A stretch of DNA of 64,000 nt from JAAZGD01 sp964489555 (GTDB taxonomy: Bacteria > Bacillota > Clostridia > Peptostreptococcales > Anaerovoracaceae), in assembly GCA_964489555.1 (NCBI GenBank), contig CAZAZF010000005.1, positions 47,932 through 111,931 on the forward strand. The letters are read 5' to 3'. Below the pieces are notes generated by a model, which was not told where the DNA came from, searched no databases, and worked only from the letters and a program-made list of their open reading frames with translations. A program made the position numbers and the translations under genes. Positions 1 to 8,661 of this stretch are shown here, in pieces; position 1 is the first letter of the stretch; every line of letters starts with the position of its first letter.

Positions 1-1
1 C

Positions 2-436
2 GATGGAGCAAAACCAGGCAGAAACTACTATACCAATTTTGTAAAAATGACCCCGGAAAATTCCATTATTTTAACCCTGGCTTGTGGCAAGTATCGATTC
101 AATGACTTAAATCTGGGTACCATCGGCGGGATCCCAAGAATTCTGGATATGGGCCAATGTAACGATGCCTATAGCGCCATCAAAGTAGCCATTGCACTGG
201 CCGAAGCTTTTGAATGTGGCGTCAATGATTTGCCCCTAAGTATGGTTCTTTCCTGGTACGAACAAAAGGCGGTCTGCATTCTTTTAACCCTTCTCTATCT
301 GGGTGTAAAGAACATCTTCTTGGGGCCCACACTTCCTGCCTTTGTTTCTCCTTCTGTTTTGAACTTCTTGGTGGAAAATTTCAATATCTCCCCCATCAGC
401 ACTCCGGAAGAAGATCTGGAAAAAATCCTGGGATAA
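2..436 (+). CDS. hcp: Hydroxylamine reductase / hybrid cluster protein, C-terminal part (cut by window start)
   Basis: The reading frame is already open at base 2 and ends with TAA at 434-436, so about 144 C-terminal codons are present. Hybrid cluster protein is a cytoplasmic Fe-S protein linked to hydroxylamine reduction and nitric-oxide/nitrosative stress in anaerobes. Three cluster-ligand motifs of the family are visible: the Cys in LACGKYRF, the Cys in MGQCNDAYS and the Glu/Lys pair in SWYEQKA. The closing stretch LGPTLPAFVSP is also typical. The N-terminal half, including the persulfide-cysteine motif, lies outside the window. A hairpin terminator follows 18 bases after the stop. Confidence 0.93.
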   Translation, partial: DGAKPGRNYYTNFVKMTPENSIILTLACGKYRFNDLNLGTIGGIPRILDMGQCNDAYSAIKVAIALAEAFECGVNDLPLSMVLSWYEQKAVCILLTLLYLGVKNIFLGPTLPAFVSPSVLNFLVENFNISPISTPEEDLEKILG

Positions 437-454
437 CTCAAGCCCCATACAACC

Positions 455-483
455 AAAAGGGGAACCCCACCGGCTCCCCTTTT
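455..483. terminator. Bidirectional terminator between hcp and pyrG
   Basis: A perfect 9-bp stem (AAAAGGGGA / TCCCCTTTT, arms 455-463 and 475-483) lies between two converging genes. The arms end in T on both strands, so it can serve hcp on the plus strand and pyrG on the minus strand. Confidence 0.75.
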
Positions 484-495
484 ACTTTTCCCAAC

Positions 496-2103
496 TTAAC
501 ACTTTTTAGCGCGGTACTCCCTGGCTGCCTTCACAAAGCCATAAAACAAAGGGTGGGTTCCATTGGGGCGGCTTTTCAATTCTGGATGAAACTGCGTTCC
601 CACATACCATGGATGATTTTTTATCTCCACCATCTCCAACAAACTTCCGTCAGGGGACAAGCCCACCGGAAGCAATCCCAGCCCGGAAAACTCTTCCCTG
701 TATTGATTATTGGCCTCATATCGATGGCGATGCCGCTCCATAATTTTTTTCTTCCCGTATGCGACCTGAACCCGGCTTCCCTCCTGAAGGATGCAGGGAT
801 AGGCTCCCAACCGCATGGTGGCTCCTTTGGAAGAAACTTTTTGTTGTTCCTCCATGAGATGTATCACGGGATGAGTTGTGTCCTCAACAAATTCTGTGGA
901 ATGAGCCTCCATTTTGCCGGCCACATTGCGAGCAAATTCAATGACGGCAATCTGCATCCCAAGGCAAATCCCAAAGTAAGGAAGCTGTTTTTCCCGGGCA
1001 TATTGGGCTGCCAGAATCATCCCCTCCACGGCTCGAATGCCAAAGCCGCCCGGCACCAAAATTCCATGGCAATCTTCCAGCTGAGACGACACATTGGTTT
1101 GTGTTAAATTTTCCGCATCCACCCATCGTATTTCAGGTTTTACCCCATTGTCGGCACCGCCATGCTTAAGAGCTTCCACCACACTGAGATAGGAGTCCTC
1201 CAAAGAATTGTATTTTCCCACCATGGCAATGATTACCTTTTCCTTGGCCTCTTGCGTTCGCTTCACCATGTCCCGCCAGGAAGACAAGTCCGGTTCTCTG
1301 GTGGAAAGTTTCAGTTTCCGGCAAACCTGAAAGTCCAGCCCCTCCTCCGCCAAAAGCAGCGGAACCTCGTACAGAGAATCCGCCGTTTTGTTTTCAATTA
1401 CGCAAGCCTCTTCCATATTGCAAAAAAGAGCAATCTTTTCCCTCACATCCACCGGCAAAGGTTCGCCGGTTCGACAAACCAAAATATCCGGTTGAATTCC
1501 CATTCGAAGCAACTCTTTTACGGAATGCTGGGTAGGCTTGCTTTTCAGCTCCCCGGTTCCCGGTACCGCTACAATCAGTGATACATGAAGATACAATACC
1601 TTTTCTCTGCCCTTTTCCAAGGCCACTTGGCGAATGGCTTCTAAAAAGGGTTGGCTTTCAATGTCCCCCACCGTTCCCCCGATTTCACAGATTACCACTT
1701 CGCACCCTTCTTCTTCCATTCGGTAGATTCTCTTCTTAATCTCTTCGGTTATGTTGGGAATAATTTGCACCGTTTTTCCCAAAAAAGCGCCTTGCCTCTC
1801 CTGAGACAGGACCTCCCAATATATCTGCCCTGCACTGACGCTGGAGCGAGCCGATAAATTTTCGTCCACGAACCGTTCATAGTGGCCCAAATCCAAATCC
1901 GTTTCCGCTCCGTCCTCGGTAACGAACACCTCTCCGTGTTGCAAGGGACTCATGGTCCCCGGGTCCACATTCAAGTAGGGATCGAACTTTTGGTTGCGAA
2001 CAGAAATCCCTCTCTCCTTTAATAGCCGTCCCAACGAGGCCGCACAGATTCCCTTCCCCAAACCGGAAACCACACCACCCGTTACAAAAATATACTTAAC
2101 CAC
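496..2103 (-). CDS. pyrG: CTP synthase
   Basis: Makes CTP from UTP, ATP and glutamine in the cytoplasm. An N-terminal synthetase domain opens with KYIFVTGGVVSGLGKG (P-loop), and a C-terminal class-I glutamine amidotransferase domain has the nucleophile motif YFGICLGMQ and the later His/Glu of THPLFYGF-type sequence near HPE. The frame is open 41 codons further upstream, but I place the start at GTG 2103 because AGGGAGAGAGAAC precedes it directly and the resulting 535 residues equal the usual family length. A strong promoter lies at 2226-2254, leaving a leader of roughly 115 bases with a terminator-like structure (see separate entry). Transcribed alone. Confidence 0.97.
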   Translation of the reverse strand: MVKYIFVTGGVVSGLGKGICAASLGRLLKERGISVRNQKFDPYLNVDPGTMSPLQHGEVFVTEDGAETDLDLGHYERFVDENLSARSSVSAGQIYWEVLSQERQGAFLGKTVQIIPNITEEIKKRIYRMEEEGCEVVICEIGGTVGDIESQPFLEAIRQVALEKGREKVLYLHVSLIVAVPGTGELKSKPTQHSVKELLRMGIQPDILVCRTGEPLPVDVREKIALFCNMEEACVIENKTADSLYEVPLLLAEEGLDFQVCRKLKLSTREPDLSSWRDMVKRTQEAKEKVIIAMVGKYNSLEDSYLSVVEALKHGGADNGVKPEIRWVDAENLTQTNVSSQLEDCHGILVPGGFGIRAVEGMILAAQYAREKQLPYFGICLGMQIAVIEFARNVAGKMEAHSTEFVEDTTHPVIHLMEEQQKVSSKGATMRLGAYPCILQEGSRVQVAYGKKKIMERHRHRYEANNQYREEFSGLGLLPVGLSPDGSLLEMVEIKNHPWYVGTQFHPELKSRPNGTHPLFYGFVKAAREYRAKKC

Positions 2104-2146
2104 GTTCTCTCTCCCTCCTTTTTTTAAACCACGCCTCCACCAGTCC

Positions 2147-2206
2147 AATAAAAAGAGAAGGCAACCATCCGAAGGGCAGTTTTCCTGCCAATCTGATGGA
2201 TACCTT
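2147..2206 (-). promoter_or_regulatory. Terminator-like attenuator in the pyrG leader
   Basis: Read on the minus strand, the pyrG leader folds into a long outer stem (arms at 2195-2206 and 2158-2169, 12 pairs with one U-U mismatch and one G-U) enclosing a small hairpin GGCAG/CTGCC (2185-2189 with 2175-2179), followed by the U-rich tract CTCTTTTTATT. This is the shape of an intrinsic terminator between promoter and gene. pyrG is known to be controlled by leader attenuation in Firmicutes, but the initiating GGGC run of that mechanism is not seen here. Confidence 0.45.
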
Positions 2207-2225
2207 CTGCTCACTTCACGTTCCA

Positions 2226-2254
2226 ATTTTACCTACCATCCTTTTCTCTGTCAA
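2226..2254 (-). promoter_or_regulatory. Sigma-A promoter of pyrG
   Basis: On the minus strand a perfect -35 TTGACA (2249-2254) is separated by 17 bases from -10 TAAAAT (2226-2231). Confidence 0.75.
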
Positions 2255-2295
2255 GGTACAAATGAAAAGTAATGGGGCAAAATCCACGGTAAGAA

Positions 2296-2323
2296 AAAGG
2301 AGAGGACTTAGGGCCTCTCCTTT
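2296..2323 (-). terminator. Terminator after the amino-acid permease
   Basis: A 10-bp perfect stem AAAGGAGAGG / CCTCTCCTTT with an 8-base loop lies 15 bases after the permease stop; on the minus strand it runs into CCTTTTTC. Confidence 0.8.
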
Positions 2324-2338
2324 GGATAACTATTTGGC

Positions 2339-3883
2339 TTATTCGGCAAGTTTCTTCTGAGGCGGGAATTTCTCATCGAAGAGAACCTCATCAGAACCCA
2401 AAACAACATTCAACCGAATCTTGCCGGCTTTCTTCTGCATTACATAGATGGCAATGGGCACGAAAATAGCCACAAGGGAAATCACGAATACCCATACATC
2501 TTCAAAGATACAGAGAATCATAGCCGCAATCTGAACGATGATAGCAAAATAGGCTAAACCTGGGTAGAGCATGGCCTTCACCGTCAACACTTCTTCCGGC
2601 ACATATCCACGGGCTACCAACCTTTTACGGAAGGTTACCTGAGACAAACAAATGCCTACCCAGCAAAGGGTTCCGGTAAATCCGGAAATGGCAATCATCT
2701 TGGCATAAAGCGGAAGGCCTTCGTCTCCCCAAATCCCCAGGAAATCAGAAGCAAATCCCATGAGAAAGACCACCCAACAAGGAAGAATAGTGGCTACCGT
2801 TGCGTTATGAGGCACGCTAAACCGATTCAAATTGGACAAGAACTTGGGAGCCATTCCTTCTACGGAAAGCCCGTACATGGAACGAACGGTACCATAAAAT
2901 CCGGAGTTGGCGCAGGAGAAAGCGGCAATCAGTACAACCACCGTAAACATTCCCGCTGCCCACTTCAATCCGTACACGCCAAGGGTGTAGGCAAAAATGG
3001 TTTCATCCAGCCCGGCTTCGAAATAAGGAACAATTAGGGTCAGCACTAAAATGGGAACCAAATAGATTCCGATAATACGATAGGCTACCTTTTTACATGC
3101 GGCTGGCACATTCTTTTGAGGATCTTGTGTTTCTGCCGCAGAAAGCCCTACGATTTCAGACCCCTGGAAGTTAACCAAGGTCCAGATCATATAGGTAATG
3201 ATGATGAAGCCACCTGCCGGGAACAGCTGAGAAGCCACAGAGCCTTCTCCTCCAAGGAGAATCTTGCTCCCAATGAAACCGCCTCCTTCTGTGTAAGGAT
3301 GCAGATTCCCACCGATGAGGCCCAACCAAATCAACACACCACAAATAACAAAAATAATGATTGCAATAATCTTGATGATGGCCATTACCGATTCGATATG
3401 ACCAAACCATTTAACCTGATACAGGTTCACGGCTGTCAACAAGCCCAGGGCCACAATACCCCAAACAAATGTGCTCCACACGGGATTCCCAAAGGGAAGC
3501 GTTACAAAGTAGTTCATAAATACGCCTACGGCCAAGGCCTCCGATGGAATGTATACCACCCAGTTTACCCAGAAAGCCCATCCAATTCCGGCAGAAGCTG
3601 TGTCACCCAGAAATTCTCGAGTGTAGGACACAAAGGAGCCTCTTCTCGGAATGTTTACCAACAATTCCGCAAAGGATTGCATAACGCCGAATATTACAAT
3701 ACCTGCAATTACATAGGCAATTACCACGGCTCCGGCACCCATTTCAGAGAAGGTCAGGCCTAAGCCCAAAAAATAACAAGAGCCGATGATACCGCCTAGA
3801 GCAATCAATGATACATGCCATGCTCGGATACCACGGGCTAATGTCCGTTCGCTTTTCTCCGAAGTTCTAAGTTCGTCTGACAT
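2339..3883 (-). CDS. APC-family amino acid permease
   Basis: A 514-residue polytopic membrane transporter of the amino acid-polyamine-organocation superfamily. The first segment contains the family signature SLIALGGIIGSCYFLGLG (substrate backbone binding), followed by about 12 hydrophobic segments; FQGSEIVGLSAAETQDP in the middle is the APC loop before TM7. Hydrophilic tails of about 20-30 residues are at both ends. I use ATG 3883, preceded by AAAAGGAGGACGAAA, rather than upstream in-frame starts that would run through the promoter. The substrate cannot be told from sequence. It stands alone between a sigma-A promoter and a terminator, and its promoter carries a 14-bp palindrome also found before the 2-oxoacid oxidoreductase operon, which hints at amino acid catabolism. 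Confidence 0.9.
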   Translation of the reverse strand: MSDELRTSEKSERTLARGIRAWHVSLIALGGIIGSCYFLGLGLTFSEMGAGAVVIAYVIAGIVIFGVMQSFAELLVNIPRRGSFVSYTREFLGDTASAGIGWAFWVNWVVYIPSEALAVGVFMNYFVTLPFGNPVWSTFVWGIVALGLLTAVNLYQVKWFGHIESVMAIIKIIAIIIFVICGVLIWLGLIGGNLHPYTEGGGFIGSKILLGGEGSVASQLFPAGGFIIITYMIWTLVNFQGSEIVGLSAAETQDPQKNVPAACKKVAYRIIGIYLVPILVLTLIVPYFEAGLDETIFAYTLGVYGLKWAAGMFTVVVLIAAFSCANSGFYGTVRSMYGLSVEGMAPKFLSNLNRFSVPHNATVATILPCWVVFLMGFASDFLGIWGDEGLPLYAKMIAISGFTGTLCWVGICLSQVTFRKRLVARGYVPEEVLTVKAMLYPGLAYFAIIVQIAAMILCIFEDVWVFVISLVAIFVPIAIYVMQKKAGKIRLNVVLGSDEVLFDEKFPPQKKLAE

Positions 3884-3909
3884 TTTCGTCCTCCTTTTCC
3901 TTCCGTTTT

Positions 3910-3923
3910 CTTGAAATTTCAAG
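3910..3923. promoter_or_regulatory. 14-bp palindrome CTTGAAATTTCAAG at the permease promoter
   Basis: A perfect palindrome placed just downstream of the predicted transcription start of the permease, a position suited to a repressor. The identical 14-mer occurs at 50070-50083 before the kor operon. The binding protein is unknown. Confidence 0.55.
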
Positions 3924-3930
3924 TAAGATA

Positions 3931-3958
3931 ATTGTACTCTTGTTGATTGAAAAGTCAA
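3931..3958 (-). promoter_or_regulatory. Promoter of the amino acid permease
   Basis: Minus strand: -35 TTGACT (3953-3958), 16-base spacer, -10 TACAAT (3931-3936). Confidence 0.6.
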
Positions 3959-4014
3959 CGACAAACATGAGGAAAAGGAGGAACAACTTTGCCCGATCCA
4001 TCCATACTCGTAAC

Positions 4015-5058
4015 TTACAGTTCTTTTTCTTTGCGCTGCATCAAAACCGCCGCAATAACAATAGCACCTTTGAAGGCCTCTCTCAGGAAAGGAGGAACCC
4101 CCCAAAGATTAAGCAAATTATTCATAACAGCAATGATCATGACCCCCAGAACCGTTCCAACCATTGAGCCCTTCCCGCCGGCGAAGCTGGTTCCACCTAC
4201 TATAACTGCCGCAATGGCATCCAGTTCATAGCCGGATCCCGCGTTGGCATAATCCATAGAACCGATTCGAGCCACCTGCACAATAGCGGCAATGGACACC
4301 AAAAAACCCATGAGGGCATAAACTCTTCTTTTCACCCGGATTACATTGATTCCTGACAATCTTGCGGTTCTTTCATTGCTACCTATGGCATAAACTTGCC
4401 GTCCAAAAACAGTACGTGTTGCCACGATGTACATCACCACCGCAATGATTAACCAGTAAATGATGGGCATCAGCATCAAATTCCCAATCCGAAAACTGGC
4501 CAAGGGCAAAAATTCCCTGGGAACGGAAGGATTATATCCTTGCATAAAATGTTGGGTCACCGAGCGAAACAATTGCATGGTTCCCAAAGTAGCAATGAAA
4601 GGTGGTATTTTCCCCTTCGTAATCAGCAACCCCGTTAATTCCCCCAGGACCACACCCATTCCCATTCCAATTATCACCGCTAGCACATAAGCAGGAAATC
4701 CAGTAATTCCCATTTGGCCCAGAAGCCCCTTGGGCCCGGTATCCATAAGAACCATAATAGCGGCTCCCACCGCCACCAAGGTGGATCCTACCGCCAAATC
4801 GATGCCGCCGGAGATAATGACAAAGGTCATTCCCAGAGAAATAATCCCAATCCCTGCATTGTTTCGAAGCACATTGGTCAGGTTTCGACTCCAGGCAGCG
4901 AACCAATCCCCAAAAGAATCGTAATTGAAACCCAAGGCCTGTGCCTGAAGTACCAACATGACCAGCAGTATGATGGCGGTACTGAACAATAGGTTGTTTA
5001 TCCAGTTGTACTTGAACCACCCACCAAATTGCATTCCCCTATCTTTAATTCCTTCCAT
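4015..5058 (-). CDS. Sugar ABC transporter, membrane permease (RbsC-like)
   Basis: A 347-residue permease of the carbohydrate uptake transporter-2 family (RbsC/XylH/MglC type), in the cell membrane. About eight to ten hydrophobic segments are seen. Diagnostic stretches are GGIDLAVGSTLVA in the N-terminal half and AGSGYELDAIAAVIVGGTSF plus GGKGSMVGTVLGV in the C-terminal half, the cytoplasmic EAA-like contact to the ATPase. Its ATG overlaps the ATPase gene by 14 bases, so the two are translationally coupled. It is the last gene of the sugar operon; no clear terminator was found between it and the permease gene promoter at 3958. Confidence 0.93.
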   Translation of the reverse strand: MEGIKDRGMQFGGWFKYNWINNLLFSTAIILLVMLVLQAQALGFNYDSFGDWFAAWSRNLTNVLRNNAGIGIISLGMTFVIISGGIDLAVGSTLVAVGAAIMVLMDTGPKGLLGQMGITGFPAYVLAVIIGMGMGVVLGELTGLLITKGKIPPFIATLGTMQLFRSVTQHFMQGYNPSVPREFLPLASFRIGNLMLMPIIYWLIIAVVMYIVATRTVFGRQVYAIGSNERTARLSGINVIRVKRRVYALMGFLVSIAAIVQVARIGSMDYANAGSGYELDAIAAVIVGGTSFAGGKGSMVGTVLGVMIIAVMNNLLNLWGVPPFLREAFKGAIVIAAVLMQRKEKEL

Positions 5059-6562
5059 GTTCTCCTTCTCCTATCTGCTTGACTTGACCTCCGGTGGCAA
5101 GTCGCATGATGTTTTCTTCCGTCATCACTTCTCCTGAAACCTCCCCCATGATTTCTCCATGGTACATCACTAGCGCCCGGTCACAAACACGAATGATTTC
5201 CTGGGCTTCGCTAGATAATACCACAATAGCCATCCCTTGATCCGCTAAATCCAAGATGATATCGTATATGTCTTCCTTTGCTCCAACATCCACCCCCTGT
5301 GTGGGGTTGTCCAGAATTAAGATTTTCGGATTGGCCGATAACCATTTGGCCAGTACCACTTTTTGCTGATTCCCTCCCGAAAGGCTGGTAATGGGGTCTT
5401 CACTTTTTTCCAGTTTAATCCGCAATCCTTTTACTTTTTCCCCAAACTCCTTTTGTTGCAGACTGCGATGAATCAACCCTCTCCGAACCAGTTTTGGCCA
5501 TATCACAACAGTTCCGTTTTCCAATATGTTCAAATCCTTGATGATTCCGTTTTCCTTTCGATCACGCGGTAAATATCCAATCCCCAGATTAAGAGCATGC
5601 TTGGGATTCTTTACCCGAACTTTTTTTCCGTTTAGGAAAATCCCCTTTCGGTAATCCGTATTGCATCCAAAAACCGTTCGAAACAGCTCGCTTCGCCCGT
5701 CTCCCAACAATCCGGTGAATCCCAACACTTCTCCGGCTCGAACCGAAAAGTTCACATCCTTAAAGCATCTCTGAAAAGACATGTTTTCCCCTCGTAACAC
5801 CTCTTCTCCCAATTCTCGTTTTCGTTGAAGGCTTTCCGTTCTCACTTCATGCCCCACCATGAATTTGGCCAAATCATTGACGGTAATCTCTTTCACCGCC
5901 CCTTCGGCTACCATGTCTCCATCTCGAAGAACGGCATACCGGTCACAGATGTGAATGACCTCCTTCAGTTTGTGGGAGATAAAAACCATACCAACCCCTT
6001 GTTCTTTCAAGGTTTCCATCATGGCAAAAACCCGCTTGATCTCCGGCTCGGTCAAGGAGGTAGTGGGTTCATCCATAATGATAATTTTGGCTTCCATCAT
6101 AAGGGCTCGTGCAATTTCAACGATTTGTTTATAAGAAGCATCCAAATCTCGAACCATAGCTTTGGGGTCAATGTCTACATCCATCCGTTGAAACACTTCC
6201 CGGCAACGGTCACACATGGCTGAAATATCCAACAGTCCGTTTTTTTTCTTGATTTCATGGGTAATGAACATGTTCTCATAGACTGCCAAATCGTTGATGA
6301 GGTTTAAGTCCTGATGAATAAAGCCAATACCGGAATCCAAAGAATCCAAAGGCTTTAAAAAATGTTTTTCTTCCCCATCGATAAGAATTTTGCCGGAATC
6401 CGCTTTCACTACCGCTCCCAGAATATTCATCAAGGTGGATTTCCCCGCTCCGTTTTCTCCTAAAAGAGCACAAACCTCTCCTCCCTCCAAGGAAAAATTC
6501 ACATCCTTTAAAACATCATTAGCTCCAAAGGATTTTACGATATTGAGCATTTCCAACTTCAT
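5045..6562 (-). CDS. Sugar ABC transporter, duplicated ATP-binding protein (RbsA/MglA-like)
   Basis: Two ABC ATPase domains in one 505-residue chain, as in RbsA, MglA and XylG. Domain 1 has Walker A GENGAGKST near residue 35 and Walker B IIIMDEPT. Domain 2 has the degenerate P-loop GLLGDGRSE typical of this family's second half, the signature LSGGNQQKVVLAKWL and Walker B ILILDNPTQGVD. I chose ATG 6562 (AAAAGGA 10 bases upstream) over an upstream TTG at 6595 that sits inside the intergenic hairpin. It couples by overlap to the permease and energises sugar import. Confidence 0.94.
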   Translation of the reverse strand: MKLEMLNIVKSFGANDVLKDVNFSLEGGEVCALLGENGAGKSTLMNILGAVVKADSGKILIDGEEKHFLKPLDSLDSGIGFIHQDLNLINDLAVYENMFITHEIKKKNGLLDISAMCDRCREVFQRMDVDIDPKAMVRDLDASYKQIVEIARALMMEAKIIIMDEPTTSLTEPEIKRVFAMMETLKEQGVGMVFISHKLKEVIHICDRYAVLRDGDMVAEGAVKEITVNDLAKFMVGHEVRTESLQRKRELGEEVLRGENMSFQRCFKDVNFSVRAGEVLGFTGLLGDGRSELFRTVFGCNTDYRKGIFLNGKKVRVKNPKHALNLGIGYLPRDRKENGIIKDLNILENGTVVIWPKLVRRGLIHRSLQQKEFGEKVKGLRIKLEKSEDPITSLSGGNQQKVVLAKWLSANPKILILDNPTQGVDVGAKEDIYDIILDLADQGMAIVVLSSEAQEIIRVCDRALVMYHGEIMGEVSGEVMTEENIMRLATGGQVKQIGEGEHGRN

Positions 6563-6596
6563 ACGCCCAGTTCCTTTTCTTTTTTTCTTTTTCAAA

Positions 6597-6623
6597 GGGG
6601 GCTATGGCATAGCCATAGCCCCC
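6597..6623 (-). terminator. Intercistronic hairpin after the binding-protein gene
   Basis: An 11-bp perfect stem GGGGGCTATGG / CCATAGCCCCC with a 5-base loop lies between the binding-protein and ATPase genes. It lacks a long U run (TTTG follows on the minus strand), so it looks like a partial terminator or 3' mRNA stabiliser that keeps the binding protein in excess, as in other binding-protein operons. Confidence 0.6.
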
Positions 6624-6646
6624 AGCTATTTACAGATTATTTCGAA

Positions 6647-7594
6647 CTAGTATGGAGAATTGGCATCCAGATAATCTTGGTAATTGTCTTTGTCAACCAA
6701 GCTAGTGGGGATAACCATTGGTGTTTCTACCATTTTTCCATCCAACACATCCACTGCCATCTTCACGGCTTCTCTTACCATGGCCGGAGAATACAGCGCG
6801 GATTGAACCCACATATCCGGATATTCCGGCATCATGTTGAAGTATTCCTGATTTCCACCGCCACCGGTAATCACCTTGATGTCTGTTCTGCCTGCCTCCG
6901 TAATGGCCTGAATAACCCCGATGGAAGTCTCATCATCCAAGGAATAAACCGCATCTATTTGAGGATTGGCTGCCAAAATATCAGCAAAGTCTTTCAATCC
7001 GTCTTCTCGGGTAAAGGCGGTGGCATATTCCAAGATGGTCCAGCTTTGATCCAATTCAGCAATGGTATCGTTGAAACCAGCCATTCTCAACTGAGATACG
7101 GAGCCGGATGTGGGAACGGGAAGGGTAACAACAACGCCTTCGGGACCAATCTTCTCAAAGATATAGTAAGCGCCCTGTACTCCCATGTCGTAATTGTCCC
7201 CTGTTACCAGATAGATTCCTTCGGCATCGATAATAATGTCAAAGTTTACTACGATAATGCCTTCGTCAATAGCTTCCTGAATGGGAACTTCCATGCCTTC
7301 CCACTGCGGGAACGCGACGATGGCTTGTGCACCCCAGGTAACCAGGTCTTCCAATTGTGCGGTCATCTGCTCTGCATTGGAAGAAGTCTGTACTTGATAA
7401 TCCAAGCCCATCTCCTGGCATTGCAGCTCCGCATTGTAGGCAACCGCTGCTACCCAACCATGGGTTACTGCCGGTGCCAAGATACCAACTTTGTACGCAT
7501 CTTCTGCAGGTGCTTCTGCTTCGCCGCCGCAACCGACAAATGCCGTCATGGCCAACATTGCTACCAACAAAAATACAAATACTTTTCTCTTCAT
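6647..7594 (-). CDS. Sugar ABC transporter, substrate-binding lipoprotein
   Basis: A 315-residue type-1 periplasmic-binding fold protein (RbsB-like). The N-terminus is a lipoprotein signal peptide: MKRK, a hydrophobic run and the lipobox FVGC at about residues 19-22, giving a membrane-anchored extracellular receptor. The core contains EQMTAQLEDLVTWGAQAIVAF, the usual helix-strand of the family, and YSLDDETSIGVIQAI. AGGAGG precedes ATG 7594. It has its own promoter at 7646-7674 and is followed by a strong hairpin, fitting high expression relative to the transport machinery. The ligand is not readable from sequence; the operon points to a glucose-derived or rare sugar. Confidence 0.92.
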   Translation of the reverse strand: MKRKVFVFLLVAMLAMTAFVGCGGEAEAPAEDAYKVGILAPAVTHGWVAAVAYNAELQCQEMGLDYQVQTSSNAEQMTAQLEDLVTWGAQAIVAFPQWEGMEVPIQEAIDEGIIVVNFDIIIDAEGIYLVTGDNYDMGVQGAYYIFEKIGPEGVVVTLPVPTSGSVSQLRMAGFNDTIAELDQSWTILEYATAFTREDGLKDFADILAANPQIDAVYSLDDETSIGVIQAITEAGRTDIKVITGGGGNQEYFNMMPEYPDMWVQSALYSPAMVREAVKMAVDVLDGKMVETPMVIPTSLVDKDNYQDYLDANSPY

Positions 7595-7645
7595 TTTTTT
7601 CCTCCTTTTTACTTGCCCGGTTCGGGACCGTTTAACGACTCTTTA

Positions 7646-7674
7646 ATTATACCAACTGTTATGGTTCCCTGCAA
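7646..7674 (-). promoter_or_regulatory. Internal promoter for the sugar transporter genes
   Basis: Minus strand -35 TTGCAG (7669-7674), 17-base spacer, perfect -10 TATAAT (7646-7651). Just downstream, 7618-7630 reads CGGTTCGGGACCG, an imperfect inverted repeat in the untranslated leader that could be an operator. Confidence 0.65.
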
Positions 7675-7679
7675 TCCTT

Positions 7680-8648
7680 CTACCCTCCTTTCCTGTTTAA
7701 GCCTCCATTGTTATAAAGATAGGCTGCACCGATTATGCCCGCATCGTTTCCAAGGTGGGCCGGCACGATGTTGTATTCTGTTTTAAAAAAAGACTTCTCC
7801 TTCACCTTTTCACGCAAAGGTTGAAAAAGTATGTCTCCGGCTCCGCTGATTCCACCGCCAATGGCAATAATTTCCGGATCCATCAAGGCGCTGATAGATG
7901 TAATGGCCGCGCTTAAATTGTCCACAAAGGTTTCCATGATTTCCATGGCATAGGGATCCTTGTCTCGAGCGGCATCCACCACCATCTTTCCATCCACTTT
8001 CTGTGGATTTCCTTGGGCGCGCTCACCCACCAAACTCTTCTTTCCATCATCAATCAGTTTTCTTCCTTCTTCCATCAGCCAGGTGGCCGTGCAATAAGCT
8101 TCCACACAACCATAATTGCCACAACTACACCGAAGTCCCCCATATTTCAACATCATGTGTCCAAGCTCCACCCCATGATCTTGACCTCCATTGAACATCT
8201 TGCCTTCGCAAATGATGCCACCGCCGACTCCGGTGCCGATGGTCAAGAGCACCGCTGTTCGATATCCCCGGAAGGCGCCGCAACAAAGTTCCCCTAGGGC
8301 CGCTGCGTTGGCATCATTTCCCAAATACACGGGAATCCTCGGAAAATGTCTTTTTATTTCGACCACTGCCGGTACATCATGAAAGTCCAGATTATGGGCA
8401 TGAATTACCCGGCCCTGCTCCCTGTCAATGCTGCCGGGAACAGCAAGACCCATGGAACCCACTTCCTCTATGGAGTGACCCGTCTCTTCCAGCAAACGAT
8501 TTAGTTCTGCTGCAATTTGGCCAAATACCACCTTATACCCCTCATGAACAAAGGGAATTTTTCCTTTGGCCATCAGGGTTCCGTCTTCTTCTTTCACCAG
8601 TCCCAGCTTTATTTTTGTACCACCGATATCCACTCCCGCTCGAATCAT
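7680..8648 (-). CDS. ROK-family sugar kinase (glucokinase-like)
   Basis: A 322-residue cytoplasmic kinase of the ROK family, which phosphorylates glucose or related hexoses with ATP. It opens with the phosphate-binding motif GVDIGGTKIKLGL. The catalytic Asp lies in YLGNDANAAALGE, and the ROK zinc motif is complete: His of ELGHMML followed by CSCGNYGCVEAY. GTGVGGGIICEG is the second nucleotide-contact loop. It sits between the dehydrogenase and transporter genes, so it probably activates the free sugar released by the pathway to its 6-phosphate for glycolysis. Substrate is inferred from family and context. Confidence 0.92.
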   Translation of the reverse strand: MIRAGVDIGGTKIKLGLVKEEDGTLMAKGKIPFVHEGYKVVFGQIAAELNRLLEETGHSIEEVGSMGLAVPGSIDREQGRVIHAHNLDFHDVPAVVEIKRHFPRIPVYLGNDANAAALGELCCGAFRGYRTAVLLTIGTGVGGGIICEGKMFNGGQDHGVELGHMMLKYGGLRCSCGNYGCVEAYCTATWLMEEGRKLIDDGKKSLVGERAQGNPQKVDGKMVVDAARDKDPYAMEIMETFVDNLSAAITSISALMDPEIIAIGGGISGAGDILFQPLREKVKEKSFFKTEYNIVPAHLGNDAGIIGAAYLYNNGGLNRKGG

Positions 8649-8661
8649 GGTCTCTCCTCCC

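Noticed and set aside
6677..7786. 369-codon plus-strand open frame opposite the binding-protein gene
   Set aside because: Exact antisense of a gene with clear lipobox and binding-protein fold; no ribosome site and low-complexity, Cys/His-rich translation typical of a shadow frame.
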